Of a stretch of 64,000 nt of DNA, positions 35,873-46,182 are shown piece after piece. Numbering within the stretch: the first letter of the stretch is position 1; the number at the start of each line of letters is the position of its first letter. A program made the translations under genes and the position numbers. Under the pieces are notes generated by a model. The model was not told the origin of the DNA. It did not search any database and worked only from the letters and a program-made list of their open reading frames with translations. Source of the stretch: Alteromonas lipotrueae (GTDB taxonomy: Bacteria; Pseudomonadota; Gammaproteobacteria; Enterobacterales; Alteromonadaceae); NCBI RefSeq assembly GCF_019249215.1, contig NZ_JAESDI010000001.1:1-64000 (forward strand), in the 5' to 3' direction.

Positions 35873-37633
35873 TTGGCAACACCGTTAAATGAAGTGTCAA
35901 CAAAACAAGTACTGCAGTGGATAGGTTCACACTTAAGCCAATACAAAACACGTGTCGCTGGGGCCATTATCGCCTTGTTTACTGCCGCTATAGCATGGTT
36001 AATGCTAGGACAAGGCATTAAATACGCCATCGATAGTGGCTTTGTTGAAAGCGCCTCTGAAACCTTAAACCAGGCCACGGTTATTGTACTGGTGATAACG
36101 TTGATTGCCTGCATTGCTACCTATGCCCGCTTTTACTTGATGACATGGTTGGGCGAGAGAGTCAGTGCCGATATTAGGAATCAGGTTTACTCTCATTTGC
36201 TCTCACTTCCCCCATCGTTTTTCGCAGAGCTTAGAACCGGTGAGGTTATTTCACGCTTCACCAGCGACACGACGGTCATTCAAACTGTGGTGGGCATGAG
36301 CTTATCAATGACGCTTCGCTCGGTAGTAACATTTGTTGGCGCGTTGGTGCTAATGGGAATATCGAGTCCCCTACTTACCTTTTGCGTCATCATTGCAGTA
36401 CCCGCGGTACTTGTCCCCATCAAAGTGTTGGCACCGCAAGTGCGCAAGTTCGCTAAAATTAGTCAAGATAAGGTGGCAGATTTAGGCTCGCACATAGATG
36501 AAAGCCTGCATGAAATTATGACGGTTCAAGCGTATACCGCAGAAGACAAAGAACGTGCCCACTTTTCATCTCGCGTAGAGTCTGCCATGGATGCGGCCAA
36601 GCATCGTATCCATTACCGCTCTTTATTAATTGGCTGCATTATGTGCTTGAGCATGACAGCCATTATATTTATTGCTTGGGTAGGCGCACGCCAAGTATTA
36701 GAAGGCAAAATGACCGTCGGGGAATTGTCTGCTTTTCTATTTTACGCGGTGATGGCAGGTGGCAGTATCGCCACTGTGAGTGAAGTAATTGGTGAAGTGC
36801 AACGAGGCGTAGGCGCAAGCGAACGCCTTTATCAGCTACTGAATGCAACATCAGAAGTGACCTCGCTGTCTGAACATTCGGCTTCATCGCAAGTACCTCA
36901 GGTAGCGCCTGCTATTGCGTTTAAAGACATGAGCTTTGGTTATCCCGGTACTAAGCCTTTATTTAACAACCTAAACGTAAATATTAAAGCCGGTGAGAAT
37001 CTTGCTTTAGTGGGAGCGAGTGGCGCTGGAAAGTCGTCTCTATTCCAATTGCTGATGCGTTTTTACGACCCCTCTAGCGGTGAAATCACTTTTGATGACA
37101 CTCCCATTATCGGCATGCCGCTAAGCTGCTTGCGCCAACATATTGCCATTGTTACCCAAGAGCCTGTGGTATTCGCCAATAGCGTAATGGAAAACATTCG
37201 CTATGGCAGCCCCAAAGCAACGGATGACGAAGTAATGAGTGCGGCCAAAAAAGCTTTTGCCCATGAGTTTATCGATAATCTGGAAAATCGCTATCACACT
37301 CAATTGGGGGAGCGTGGCATCAAGCTTTCTGGCGGGCAGAAACAGCGCATCGCCATAGCCCGTGCAATATTAGCCAATCGCCCTATCCTTCTTTTAGATG
37401 AAGCAACAAGTGCGCTAGATGCCATGAGTGAGCGTATGGTTCAACAGGCAATGAACCGTTTAATGGAAGGCAAAACCAGTATTGTTATCGCACATCGACT
37501 TGCCACCGTTCAACATGCTGATCGTATAGTTGTGATGGATAAAGGCAACATTGTCAGTATCGGTACACACACACAGTTAATGAAAAGCGATACCCTGTAC
37601 AGAGAATACGCTGAACTGCAATTGCTTAGCTAA
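35873..37633 (+). CDS. ABC exporter half-transporter (MsbA/BmrA-like)
   Basis: This 586-residue type I exporter has an N-terminal transmembrane domain (about 25-315, six helices) fused to a nucleotide-binding domain (about 345-580). The latter has Walker A GASGAGKSS, signature LSGGQKQRIAIARAIL, Walker B PILLLDEATSALD and a switch His in IAHRLATV. It works as a dimer; substrates in this group are lipids or drugs. The start is TTG at 35873, supported by AGAGG five bases upstream; the next in-frame ATG lies inside the first membrane helix. It sits upstream of, but 120 bases apart from, the RND adaptor gene. Confidence 0.92.
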   Translation: MATPLNEVSTKQVLQWIGSHLSQYKTRVAGAIIALFTAAIAWLMLGQGIKYAIDSGFVESASETLNQATVIVLVITLIACIATYARFYLMTWLGERVSADIRNQVYSHLLSLPPSFFAELRTGEVISRFTSDTTVIQTVVGMSLSMTLRSVVTFVGALVLMGISSPLLTFCVIIAVPAVLVPIKVLAPQVRKFAKISQDKVADLGSHIDESLHEIMTVQAYTAEDKERAHFSSRVESAMDAAKHRIHYRSLLIGCIMCLSMTAIIFIAWVGARQVLEGKMTVGELSAFLFYAVMAGGSIATVSEVIGEVQRGVGASERLYQLLNATSEVTSLSEHSASSQVPQVAPAIAFKDMSFGYPGTKPLFNNLNVNIKAGENLALVGASGAGKSSLFQLLMRFYDPSSGEITFDDTPIIGMPLSCLRQHIAIVTQEPVVFANSVMENIRYGSPKATDDEVMSAAKKAFAHEFIDNLENRYHTQLGERGIKLSGGQKQRIAIARAILANRPILLLDEATSALDAMSERMVQQAMNRLMEGKTSIVIAHRLATVQHADRIVVMDKGNIVSIGTHTQLMKSDTLYREYAELQLLS

Positions 37634-37753
37634 GCCTCCTATGGTGCTATAGCACTAGAATTTTGCTTGTGTTAAGTGGCGAAAAAAGAACGCAAAAACA
37701 GCCACTAATTATCATCACTAAAAAAATAAAAACTAAAAGATTTCGGAAAAAAA

Positions 37754-38809
37754 ATGACAAATATGATCTCCCGATACGCGAGGGTATCGGCGTGCTGTGT
37801 AGTATTGGCGCTGACAAGTGTACCGGCTTACAGCCAATTTATGGGTGACAAACAAGCTAAGTTAGTCGTGACTGAACCGGTCTCTTTCATGTATGAAACC
37901 CGAAAAGTGGAAGCGGTGGGCAGTGCCGAGGCGCTCCGCTCTATTGCACTTTACCCTGCCGTTGCCGACGAGGTCATAGAAGTCAATTTTGTTCCTGGCC
38001 AACTGGTTGAAGCTGGGAAAGTATTAATAAAGCTAGACAACCGTAGGCAGAAAGTTGCAGTAAAACGAGCCGAACTAACCCTTAAAGATGCACAACGCAC
38101 GCTTGATAGGCTTGTTACTAGCCATGCCCAAGGCGCGGTGCCCATCAGTGAGCTTGATCTTGCACGCACCCAGCGTGACCTAGCCGAGGTTGCTTTAGAA
38201 GAAGCCATTGTCGACTTAGATGACCGTTTTATAAAAGCACCTTTTGATGGCGTTGTTGGCATTACTGACATTGAAGTTGGCGATAGAATAAATGAACAAA
38301 CGTTAATCACCACGCTTGACCATAGAAGTAAGCTTTACATTAACTTCAAAGCCCCAGAAGCGGCTTTACCTGTGCTGATGAACGCGCCGGATGTGACGTT
38401 AGAACCTTGGAGCGATCGCGAAGTGGCTATTAAGGCCGAAATTGCACAAATTGACTCACGCATTAACGAAGCTGATCGTACCTTACGTGCCCGCGCGCTG
38501 TTAGACAACTCTGCAGACAAATTCCGCCCTGGTATGAGCTTTCGGGTAAATTTAAGCATTAAAGGCGACCGCTATGCTGCTATTCCAGAAGCCGCGTTAT
38601 TGTGGGGTGCCACTGGCGCGTACATTTGGCTTGCAGAATCTGGAAAGGCGAAGCGTGTCGATGTAAACGTTCATCAACGTTTACGCGGTGCAATTTTAGT
38701 GTCTGGCGCCATTAGCGAAGGAGACACGCTAATTGCTGAGGGCGTGCAGCGTCTTCGAAATGGACAAGACATTACGACGGAATTGGTTGGGGGCCCCTCC
38801 AATGAGTAA
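37754..38809 (+). CDS. RND efflux periplasmic adaptor (membrane fusion protein)
   Basis: This 351-residue adaptor has a signal peptide (about 1-27), a lipoyl domain split around a short helical hairpin (about 95-165) and a beta-barrel. Motifs are VEVNFVPGQLVEAGKVLIKLD, read in two halves, and IKAPFDGVVGITDIEVGDRI. It couples the inner-membrane pump to an outer-membrane channel. The stop codon overlaps the pump start (ATGAGTAA), so the two are translationally coupled. No TolC-type gene lies nearby. Confidence 0.93.
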   Translation: MTNMISRYARVSACCVVLALTSVPAYSQFMGDKQAKLVVTEPVSFMYETRKVEAVGSAEALRSIALYPAVADEVIEVNFVPGQLVEAGKVLIKLDNRRQKVAVKRAELTLKDAQRTLDRLVTSHAQGAVPISELDLARTQRDLAEVALEEAIVDLDDRFIKAPFDGVVGITDIEVGDRINEQTLITTLDHRSKLYINFKAPEAALPVLMNAPDVTLEPWSDREVAIKAEIAQIDSRINEADRTLRARALLDNSADKFRPGMSFRVNLSIKGDRYAAIPEAALLWGATGAYIWLAESGKAKRVDVNVHQRLRGAILVSGAISEGDTLIAEGVQRLRNGQDITTELVGGPSNE

Positions 38810-41800
38810 CACGCCTGTAACCAACGATCTCCCCTCGTTATCAATTCGACGGCCAGTACTCATTGTTGTTCTTAACTTACTTATTGCGATTGCCGGTTTA
38901 TCGGCATTAAGTGCACTAGAAGTTCGAGAACTCCCCGATGTAGATACACCAAGAATTACGGTGACCGCCACCTACCCAGGTGCGTCACCGGAAACCGTTG
39001 ATGCAGAGGTCACCAGTCGCTTAGAAGGCGCAGTAGCCCGCGTTAGCGGCGTAAAGAATATTTCCGCACAAAGTGAAGAAAACTCAGCAAGAATAAGGGT
39101 AGAGTTTCGCGCTGGCGTCAACTTAGAAGATGCCGCCAACGAAACCCGAGAGTCAGTGAGTCGCGTTCAACGACAACTACCGGATGACGTTGAAGAGCTT
39201 GCTATTATTCGTGCAGACAGTGACGCGCAAGCGGTGGTAAGCCTTGCGATTTCAAGTGAAACCCTAGACATGGAAACCCTAACTGAGCGTGTTGATACCG
39301 ATGTCGCTCCGCTTTTTTTAAGCATTCCTGGGGTGGCGGATGTCAGCATGAGTGGCGACAGAGAACGTGTACTTAGGGTATCCGTTGACCCCCTTCGTTT
39401 AACCAGCTTTGGGCTATCGATGGCCGAAATTGCCAGCGCATTAGAACTCGCGCCTTTTGATGTGCCAGCAGGCAGTATTCAATCTTCCGATCAAGCCTTA
39501 ATTGTGCGAGCAGACGCTACATCAGTCAGTGCTGAAGATGTAGGTAACATTGTCGTTTCAGGTGATATACGAATCAGCGACGTCGCTAGTGTGTATTTTG
39601 GCCCTGCCGATTCCAGCAGTATGGTTCGACTTGATGGCCGGCCTGTTATTGGCTTAGGCGTTATACGCCAAGCCAGTTCGAACACCATTGAAATTTCAGA
39701 TGAAGTGCTTTCTATGGTGAAAGACTTAGACAAACGCTTTACGGATATGAAGATTGTAGTGACGTCTGACGACGCCGAATTTATTCGAGATTCGGTAAAA
39801 GAAGTAGTAGTGTCGTTGAGTCTTACCGTAGCCTTGGTTGTTCTTACTTTATTAGTGTTTATTGGCTCTTGGCGCGCCACTATTGTGCCAGCACTGAGTA
39901 TCCCGGTCTCACTTGCAGGTGCGTTAGGTATTATTTGGGCCATGGGCTTTTCGGTTAACATCCTAACCTTATTGGCGCTAGTCCTTGCCACAGGCATGAT
40001 TGTTGATGACGCCATTGTGGTATCTGAAAACATTCAGCGCAGAAGAGCTATGGGGCTTGGTCCTCGGGCAGCCGCGGTTATTGGTACCCGTGAAGTATTT
40101 TTTGCGGTTATTGCTACCACGGCAGTACTAGCCTCGGTGTTTATACCTATCGCATTTTTGCCATCTACCGCAGGGCGCTTATTCAGAGAATTCGGCGGCG
40201 TGCTAGCGGGAGCAGTCATTATTTCATCGTTTGTTGCTTTGTCGTTAGTACCCGCGCTTACCGCTCGGCTCTCGAAAAAGCAATCGACGAAGTCGGGCTT
40301 TTTCGATGCCACCTTTGGCCGCTTCGGTCACGCCTGTTTACGGATGTATCAAAAGTCATTAGTGGTCGCGCTAAAATATGCGTGGGCGGTAGGCATACTA
40401 AGCTTATTGGCTGGCGGTGGTGCGTATTTACTGGCAAAAAATATCGATAATGAATTAATGCCAAGTGAAGATAGAGGCACTATTCGTATATTTGCTCGTG
40501 GGCCCGATGGTGCAGGCTTGAACTTCATGGACCGACAGGCCGAGAAGATGGAAGAAATGCTATTCCCTTATGTGGAAAACGGCACCATAGACTCTATTTA
40601 CACAGTAGTGGGACAGTGGGATCCTAACATTGTATTTATTACTGTTCCGCTTAAACATTGGGATGACCGCGACAAGTCGCTACAAGACATCGTGGGTGAA
40701 ATTCGCCCTGGCTTGCAAGCCATTCCAGGTGCGCCGGGCAATGCCTTTGGTGGAAACAGCCTTAATTTACGTGGCCAAGGTGGTGGACTAGAACTGGCAC
40801 TCACTGGCGATACTTATGAAAATATTCATAAAGCGGCATTGGCTTTTGCTAACGAGATAGAGAATGCGTTACCTGAAGTAGGTAGGCCGCAAATAAGCTA
40901 CGACCCTACGCAGCCTCAAATGCGAGTTAATATAGATAGGCGACGAGCAGAGGAATTAGGTGTGCCACTACCTGATATTGCCAGCGCCCTTCGCGCTGCG
41001 GTTAACGGTGATGATATTGCTGATTTAAACGTGGGTGACCAAGCCATTCCTATTATGCTGCAAACTAATAATAGAAATTCTATTAACCCATCAGATCTGA
41101 CTAACCTATATGTGAAAAGCAGTACCGGCAACCTAGTGCCATTATCCAGTGTCGCATTTATTACAGAAGAAGGTGTGGCGGCAGAACTTGAACGCCAAGC
41201 GCAGCGCCGTGCCATCAATATCGAAATGGATTTACCAGAAGACTTAGCCTTAAGCGATGTGGTAGACAGTATTCGTGAACTTGGCAACGAAACGTTACCA
41301 GATGGCATGGGGTTGGTATTCTTAGGTGAAGCACAAACCTATGAAGAAACATCTAAGCAAGTCGCCCTCACCTATGTACTCGCGTTTATTATTGTACTGC
41401 TAGTATTGGCAGCGCAATTTGAAAGTGTGAATTCAGCCGTTGTGGTTATGTTGACGGTCCCCTTCGGTATTGCTGCGGCTATTTATGCCCTATACCTAAC
41501 CAGTACAAGCATTAACATTTACTCGCAAATTGGCTTGGTGATGCTAATAGGTCTGCTGGCGAAAAATGCCATCTTACTTATTGAGTTTGCTGATCAGTTA
41601 CGCGACAAAGGCTACAGCGTTTACGATGCCATTATAGAAGCGGGTCGCGTTCGCCTTCGCCCCATTATGATGACATTAGTGTCTACAATATTAGGTGGCT
41701 TGCCCCTTATACTTTCAACCGGTGCTGGTGCTGAAGCGCGAAATGCTATTGGCTGGGTTGTGTTTGGTGGGCTAGGCATTGCGGTAGTCTTTACCTTATA

Positions 41801-41921
41801 CCTAACCCCAGTGCTATATCTTGCATTAGCCCGATTTACTAAACCTCGCGCCGATGAAAGCCAGCGGTTAGAAGGGGAAATGCGAGAGGCTGAACTGCGC
41901 GAAGAAGCCAGTGTAAGTTAA
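38802..41921 (+). CDS. RND (AcrB/HAE1 family) multidrug efflux pump
   Basis: This proton-driven inner-membrane exporter has 1040 residues. It has twelve membrane helices, with TM1 in RRPVLIVVLNLLIAIAGLSA, two periplasmic loops and the TM4 proton-relay Asp pair in GMIVDDAIVVSENI. The second half repeats the pattern with GLLAKNAILLIEFADQ. The start at 38802 (MSNTPVTNDLPSLS) overlaps the adaptor gene by eight bases; the longer frame from 38733 lies inside the adaptor and is rejected. Substrates are unknown. A terminator follows at 41978. Confidence 0.95.
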   Translation: MSNTPVTNDLPSLSIRRPVLIVVLNLLIAIAGLSALSALEVRELPDVDTPRITVTATYPGASPETVDAEVTSRLEGAVARVSGVKNISAQSEENSARIRVEFRAGVNLEDAANETRESVSRVQRQLPDDVEELAIIRADSDAQAVVSLAISSETLDMETLTERVDTDVAPLFLSIPGVADVSMSGDRERVLRVSVDPLRLTSFGLSMAEIASALELAPFDVPAGSIQSSDQALIVRADATSVSAEDVGNIVVSGDIRISDVASVYFGPADSSSMVRLDGRPVIGLGVIRQASSNTIEISDEVLSMVKDLDKRFTDMKIVVTSDDAEFIRDSVKEVVVSLSLTVALVVLTLLVFIGSWRATIVPALSIPVSLAGALGIIWAMGFSVNILTLLALVLATGMIVDDAIVVSENIQRRRAMGLGPRAAAVIGTREVFFAVIATTAVLASVFIPIAFLPSTAGRLFREFGGVLAGAVIISSFVALSLVPALTARLSKKQSTKSGFFDATFGRFGHACLRMYQKSLVVALKYAWAVGILSLLAGGGAYLLAKNIDNELMPSEDRGTIRIFARGPDGAGLNFMDRQAEKMEEMLFPYVENGTIDSIYTVVGQWDPNIVFITVPLKHWDDRDKSLQDIVGEIRPGLQAIPGAPGNAFGGNSLNLRGQGGGLELALTGDTYENIHKAALAFANEIENALPEVGRPQISYDPTQPQMRVNIDRRRAEELGVPLPDIASALRAAVNGDDIADLNVGDQAIPIMLQTNNRNSINPSDLTNLYVKSSTGNLVPLSSVAFITEEGVAAELERQAQRRAINIEMDLPEDLALSDVVDSIRELGNETLPDGMGLVFLGEAQTYEETSKQVALTYVLAFIIVLLVLAAQFESVNSAVVVMLTVPFGIAAAIYALYLTSTSINIYSQIGLVMLIGLLAKNAILLIEFADQLRDKGYSVYDAIIEAGRVRLRPIMMTLVSTILGGLPLILSTGAGAEARNAIGWVVFGGLGIAVVFTLYLTPVLYLALARFTKPRADESQRLEGEMREAELREEASVS

Positions 41922-41977
41922 GGCCAATACAGACGGCGTGAATATTCGCTTACTCCTCTGTACCTAAAGTATCTTTT

Positions 41978-42006
41978 AAAAGCCTCGTTTTTAACGGGGC
42001 TTTTTT
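41978..42006 (+). terminator. intrinsic terminator of the RND operon
   Basis: The stem AAAGCCTCGT/ACGGGGCTTT (one G-T wobble) with loop TTTTA is followed by T6. It lies about 57 bases after the pump stop codon. Confidence 0.9.
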
Positions 42007-42084
42007 ATAACTCAGCGGCTTATAACCGCTGCACTATTTAAGCTTCATCATGCTTATAATTGTCGCCGATTATGTGATGGGTAA

Positions 42085-42115
42085 TTCACTTTTTCACTTT
42101 TCACTTTTTCACTTT
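42085..42115. repeat. short tandem repeat, unit TTCACTTT x4
   Basis: Four near-perfect head-to-tail copies of TTCACTTT occur, one of them lacking a T. They lie in the 230-base spacer before nhaD, which otherwise shows nothing I can name. Confidence 0.75.
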
Positions 42116-42257
42116 TCCATAGGTGATAGCAAAAAGTTATCACACTGATAGTTAAAACATCCCAAAAAATGGGGCTTTCATGCCTATCTCACTGTTTATT
42201 TTACTCTCTTACTCTTACAATCCGCGCGAATAAAAATTGCTGCTAGGAATCGACACC

Positions 42258-43502
42258 ATGTTAGACGTGGCACTCATTGTCATCGCCATTCTTGCACTAC
42301 TGTGCGTTATCTTTGAAGACCTCATTCATATAGACAAAGCCAAAACTACCTTATTACTAGGCACTATTTCTTGGTTACTTCTGTTTATATTTTCTTCGTC
42401 TATTTCTCAGACTAAGCACATCAATGACGCGTTAATGAGTAACTTCACCGAAATTTCCACATTATGGTTATTTTTGGTGGCAGCGATGACATTCGTGGCG
42501 TATTTAAACCGAAAAGGCTTAATTGAAAATGTGATGAATATTGTGATGCCAGAGAAAATCAGCCTAAAAGCATTACTGTTCTTTACTGCTATTTTCAGTT
42601 TTTGCTTCTCCTCATTAGCCGATAACATTACAGCAACGCTGGTATCAATTGCGTTAGTGCTGTCTTTGGGCTTGCCATTAAAACAGACCATCCGCTTTTC
42701 CGTTTTGGTGGTGTTCGCCGTTAATTCAGGTGGGGTATCATTGATTACCGGCGATGTCACAACGCTGATGATTTTTCTGCAACACAAAGTGTCTATTACC
42801 GAACTGCTCATGCTGATAGTCCCATCCTTTATCACCGTGATGTTGCTAGCAGCATTGCTTAGTATTGGCATTACTGGCGAAGTAAGAATTAAGAAACAGC
42901 GAAATGATATCGCAACGGTTGATTACATGATTGCCGCCATATTTCTTGCGACCATAATATTTACCCTGGCCGCTAATGTCATGTTTTCCATTCCGCCTGT
43001 ACTTAGCTTTTTAACCGGTATGGCGGTTATGTTTATGGTGGCAACGCTCAACGGAAAACACAACGACAACGACCCCATACTCAACTACATTCGTTATATT
43101 GAATTCGACACCCTGTTGTTTTTCTTAGGTGTGCTATTGCTTGTAGGCATGTTGGAACATATTCACGCACTTAACGGCTTTATGTATTTATACGATTCAC
43201 TGCCTGTGAGCGTAGCTAATTATCTGATGGGGATAGTATCGTCTATGATAGATAACGTACCTTTAACCGCAGCGTTGTTAAAAGCGGAAATAGCCATGAC
43301 GACACCTGAGTGGTTATCGTTCACTTATGCGGTGGGTGTGGGTGGCTCTTTATTAGTCATAGGATCGGCAGCAGGTATTGTGGCCATGAGTAAAGTGGAA
43401 GGGCTAACTTTCGCTACCTTCCTACGTTACTCTGCCCTATTACTTCTTGCTTATAGTGTTGGCTACACTATGGTATTGCTGTTAGCTAATGCGTTGTACT
43501 AG
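42258..43502 (+). CDS. nhaD: NhaD-type Na+/H+ antiporter
   Basis: This 414-residue membrane protein has about 12 hydrophobic segments and belongs to the ion-transporter superfamily. It starts MLDVALIVIAILALLCVIFE and IHIDKAKTTLLLGTISWLL, as NhaD proteins do. Likely ion-binding regions are FSSLADNITATL, VNSGGVSLITGDVTTL and SSMIDNVPLTAALL. NhaD exports Na+ or Li+ in exchange for protons, typical of marine and alkaliphilic bacteria. The ATG at 42258 is preferred because AGGA lies nine bases before it; the frame is also open from a TTG at 42237. Confidence 0.9.
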   Translation: MLDVALIVIAILALLCVIFEDLIHIDKAKTTLLLGTISWLLLFIFSSSISQTKHINDALMSNFTEISTLWLFLVAAMTFVAYLNRKGLIENVMNIVMPEKISLKALLFFTAIFSFCFSSLADNITATLVSIALVLSLGLPLKQTIRFSVLVVFAVNSGGVSLITGDVTTLMIFLQHKVSITELLMLIVPSFITVMLLAALLSIGITGEVRIKKQRNDIATVDYMIAAIFLATIIFTLAANVMFSIPPVLSFLTGMAVMFMVATLNGKHNDNDPILNYIRYIEFDTLLFFLGVLLLVGMLEHIHALNGFMYLYDSLPVSVANYLMGIVSSMIDNVPLTAALLKAEIAMTTPEWLSFTYAVGVGGSLLVIGSAAGIVAMSKVEGLTFATFLRYSALLLLAYSVGYTMVLLLANALY

Positions 43503-43635
43503 CAAGGCCAAGTAGTGAAAACACTATTCAGTGATCCCACGCTTTGCTACCGACGGTTAGTAACTTGTGTATATTGCATCTCGCTGAGCACTTGGCGTCT
43601 AGCTAAGCTCTAAGTGTTTAACCAGCTCTAGGCAG

Positions 43636-44055
43636 TTAGTGCGGAGCTTGGCTATTAACCTGATTGGGCAGTGCACTGCTGCCTGCTATCAATGCTTTTG
43701 CCAATAGTTTATGGGTAAGTACCGATAATAGCTCTGTTTCTGCTTCACTTCGCTCTCCATCAACGCCTGTGATTGCCATGGCGACCTCCAAGGTTTTTTC
43801 CGCGTCAAAAGATAGGTCATCTTTTAGCGCTCGCATGAACTTAAGCTCATCGCCAGTATCAATAGCTTGTCTAGTTTGATAAATCGTATCGTTCAAGAAA
43901 GCTTCCCGGCAAATTGGGCTTTGCCAGTCTAATTCTTCAACCATTGAATTGAGATAGTCTTGTTCGGATAACGTCACCATACCGTCTACTTGGTAAAGTA
44001 GTACTGACAATTTGATAAGTGCTTGATTAAAGGTTTGTTGCTGTGAAAGTTGCAT
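43636..44055 (-). CDS. TerB-like acidic helical protein
   Basis: This 139-residue helical protein has two TerB-type acidic motifs, YQVDGMVTLSEQDYLNSMV and ITGVDGERSEAETELLSVL. It lies 274 bases downstream of the Mks-type operon on the same strand, with a spacer that includes a 12-bp tandem repeat and probably its own promoter. It is the second TerB-like protein in this window, and the two are not close copies. Function unknown. Confidence 0.78.
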   Translation of the reverse strand: MQLSQQQTFNQALIKLSVLLYQVDGMVTLSEQDYLNSMVEELDWQSPICREAFLNDTIYQTRQAIDTGDELKFMRALKDDLSFDAEKTLEVAMAITGVDGERSEAETELLSVLTHKLLAKALIAGSSALPNQVNSQAPH

Positions 44056-44289
44056 AGTTTCATCCTCTTCGTGCCATACGCATTGGCACCACTACTTGCC
44101 CGCATCCTGCTAGGCAGTTTATTGTTTCTCACGAGAGTTTTAATGTTGCTCCTACTCGTTGACAGCTATATTACGCCACCATGAACAATTAAGTTCAACA
44201 TGTGAAATTAATGTAAAACAACTGTTATTATTATAGTCCTTTTCCTACGGGTTCCAAGTAAACTTGCGTATAAGAAGCCCAAAATAAGT

Positions 44290-44320
44290 GTAAAGATGAT
44301 TGTAAAGATGATTGTAAAGA
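44290..44320. repeat. 12-bp tandem repeat GTAAAGATGATT x2.6
   Basis: Two perfect copies and a partial third lie just beyond the mksF stop codon. No hairpin or function is visible. Confidence 0.75.
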
Positions 44321-44329
44321 ATAGAGCTG

Positions 44330-45550
44330 CTAACGCAGCCCTAGCGTGATATCGTTAATGTAGAAATTGCCAGTAAACGTTTTGTCATTTTCACCATGGG
44401 GATCGAGTGCAAAAAATTGCTTTTCCTGATCGGCAAGCGCTTGATAGCCACCAATCACTTGATACATCCATACCTCTTGATCAAAGCCTAATGCTTTTTC
44501 TTCATAGTAGGTTAACGCTGTTTTCGGTTGGCCTGAATCAATGACTTCGCAGAAGAAGTCTTCTATGGCCAACTGCAATTCATCCTTTTCAAGAGATACC
44601 GTAGATTGTGCGGTTACATCGATATCTTGTTGTGCTTCAGCATCATCTTGTTTAGTAGCACGTTGATGAATATGCGTAAGCGAGGACACAATCTCTTGAT
44701 AATCGTTCTCGTGCTCAACGTTATTCACGTCTGGCGCAGCTGCACTAATCACGCTGTTCGATTGATTAAACAACACTGGCACTTGGGTCAAGTTAGTGTA
44801 GTTACCCGGCGCAAAGTCAGGGTGTTGCTCCATGTGTAGCAAGTAGCCTTTAAGTAAGCGAGTACGACCTTGGAATTCCCGAAACCGGCCAAGCAAATCT
44901 ATCAACCGCGCTTGTACTACCGAGAGTTCTTGCGCGGCTTTTGAAAAGCGCTGTTGCAAAGAAACCACCAGCAAATGGCGAAGCTCTCGGTTTGAGCCAG
45001 CTATTTCACTTAATTCGTCAAAGCGGAAACATTCCAGCTGTGACAACAGATCAGTAACTTGCCCTTGCGCCAGTTCGTTTTCGCGAATTTTCGCATCTAC
45101 CGAAGACACATAACCAAACTCATTGGTAATACGCCCGAATAATACACGTACGCTATTCGATAATGACTCAGACAGTTGATACACATGCTCGGTTAAATCG
45201 CTCATGTGAGCAGCAGACTCATTGTACTTATTGTAATGCAGCGCTTCTTTATAATGCTCAGCCAAGGTTTTTAAGCTCGCTAGCGACGCACCGATATTCG
45301 CATTAATCGTGCGGTTTCTTTCATCTTGTAAGCTACCTTCTAGTAACGTACGCACCGCACTTTTAAGCCGCAACTCACTTTGCGACTCGGGACGCCAAAG
45401 CACTCCCAGCTGCACCAATTGCTCTAAAACCTTAGGGCTGTGTTTTTGCTCATCAACGGTGCCGTTTATATACACCTGCATAATAAGGTCACTGTGCTTA
45501 CCCAATGCATTCAGTAAGCGAGTGCCTGTTTGAATAAGCGCTTGGCTCAT
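44330..45550 (-). CDS. MksF/kleisin-like subunit of a condensin-type complex
   Basis: This 406-residue mostly helical protein is the third gene of a tightly overlapping operon. Its N-terminal third has a winged-helix look (LEQLVQLGVLWRPESQSELRL), followed by long helices (about 70-250) and an acidic, disordered stretch (about 275-325). This is the layout of MukF/MksF/JetA kleisins. Databases sometimes mislabel relatives as phosphoenolpyruvate carboxylase; no such active site is seen. The start overlaps mksE by four bases (ATGA). The call rests on operon context and topology more than on clear sequence motifs. Confidence 0.75.
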   Translation of the reverse strand: MSQALIQTGTRLLNALGKHSDLIMQVYINGTVDEQKHSPKVLEQLVQLGVLWRPESQSELRLKSAVRTLLEGSLQDERNRTINANIGASLASLKTLAEHYKEALHYNKYNESAAHMSDLTEHVYQLSESLSNSVRVLFGRITNEFGYVSSVDAKIRENELAQGQVTDLLSQLECFRFDELSEIAGSNRELRHLLVVSLQQRFSKAAQELSVVQARLIDLLGRFREFQGRTRLLKGYLLHMEQHPDFAPGNYTNLTQVPVLFNQSNSVISAAAPDVNNVEHENDYQEIVSSLTHIHQRATKQDDAEAQQDIDVTAQSTVSLEKDELQLAIEDFFCEVIDSGQPKTALTYYEEKALGFDQEVWMYQVIGGYQALADQEKQFFALDPHGENDKTFTGNFYINDITLGLR

Positions 45551-46182
45551 AACAAGCTACCTTGGGTTATAGCTGCATCAGCTTGCTCAGATAAACTTAG
45601 CGCTTCGGTTTCATCAATAAAACGCAGCATTTCATAGAGGTGCTCTACTTTACCGGTAGCAAGGTAAATCTGCTTTTCTGGGTTTGGCCTAGTTAAGTAC
45701 CCCATTTCAGTTAAGCGTTTAAATACCTGCTTTAACTGACCATCTAAATTTACGCTGGTAGAACCAAACATGCGGTAACGAGAAATTTTCTCTAGTTGCT
45801 CGGCATAGGCAGGGGTATCTTCAATAGTAGTTTGCAGTTCGTTCAAGCGAATAGCATTGCCCATGGTAACCGGCATATCAGATTCATTGGCCTGTTGTAC
45901 TAACAACAACCATTCCACCAGCGGGACTAAGTTCGACGCGGTATCTTGAAACTGTTGAGTTAGCATTTTGCGCTCTGTCTCACCAATGGTGAGGTAACTG
46001 GCAAAAAACACATCGCCTTCAGCTGTGCTTGAAAGCGTGCGATTTAGCATGGCTAAATGTGGCTCTAGTTGCTGGGCTTTTTCACGGTTTTTCAAGAAAC
46101 GCCATGCTTCTTCGTCAGTAACCTGACAAATAAACGTCCCTTGCAATAGTGCGCTTAACACGCGGCCTTGTTCAGTCATCAT
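45547..46182 (-). CDS. MksE-like winged-helix subunit
   Basis: This is a 211-residue protein in the position of the KITE subunit (MukE/MksE/JetB). Two winged-helix-like parts are suggested, the second around GQLKQVFKRLTEMGYLTR. LEKISRYRMFGSTSVNLDG resembles the conserved MksE segment before the second wing. It overlaps both neighbours by four bases (ATGA at each junction), indicating coupled, stoichiometric synthesis with the SMC-like and kleisin-like subunits. Confidence 0.8.
   Translation of the reverse strand: MMTEQGRVLSALLQGTFICQVTDEEAWRFLKNREKAQQLEPHLAMLNRTLSSTAEGDVFFASYLTIGETERKMLTQQFQDTASNLVPLVEWLLLVQQANESDMPVTMGNAIRLNELQTTIEDTPAYAEQLEKISRYRMFGSTSVNLDGQLKQVFKRLTEMGYLTRPNPEKQIYLATGKVEHLYEMLRFIDETEALSLSEQADAAITQGSLL

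Noticed and set aside
37644-37655. Perfect 12-bp palindrome GTGCTATAGCAC after the ABC exporter
   Set aside because: Too short and without a T run for a terminator; no second copy or known operator match was noticed.
38733-38801. Upstream extension of the RND pump frame
   Set aside because: It lies inside the adaptor gene in another frame, and homologues begin at the segment before RRPVLIVV.
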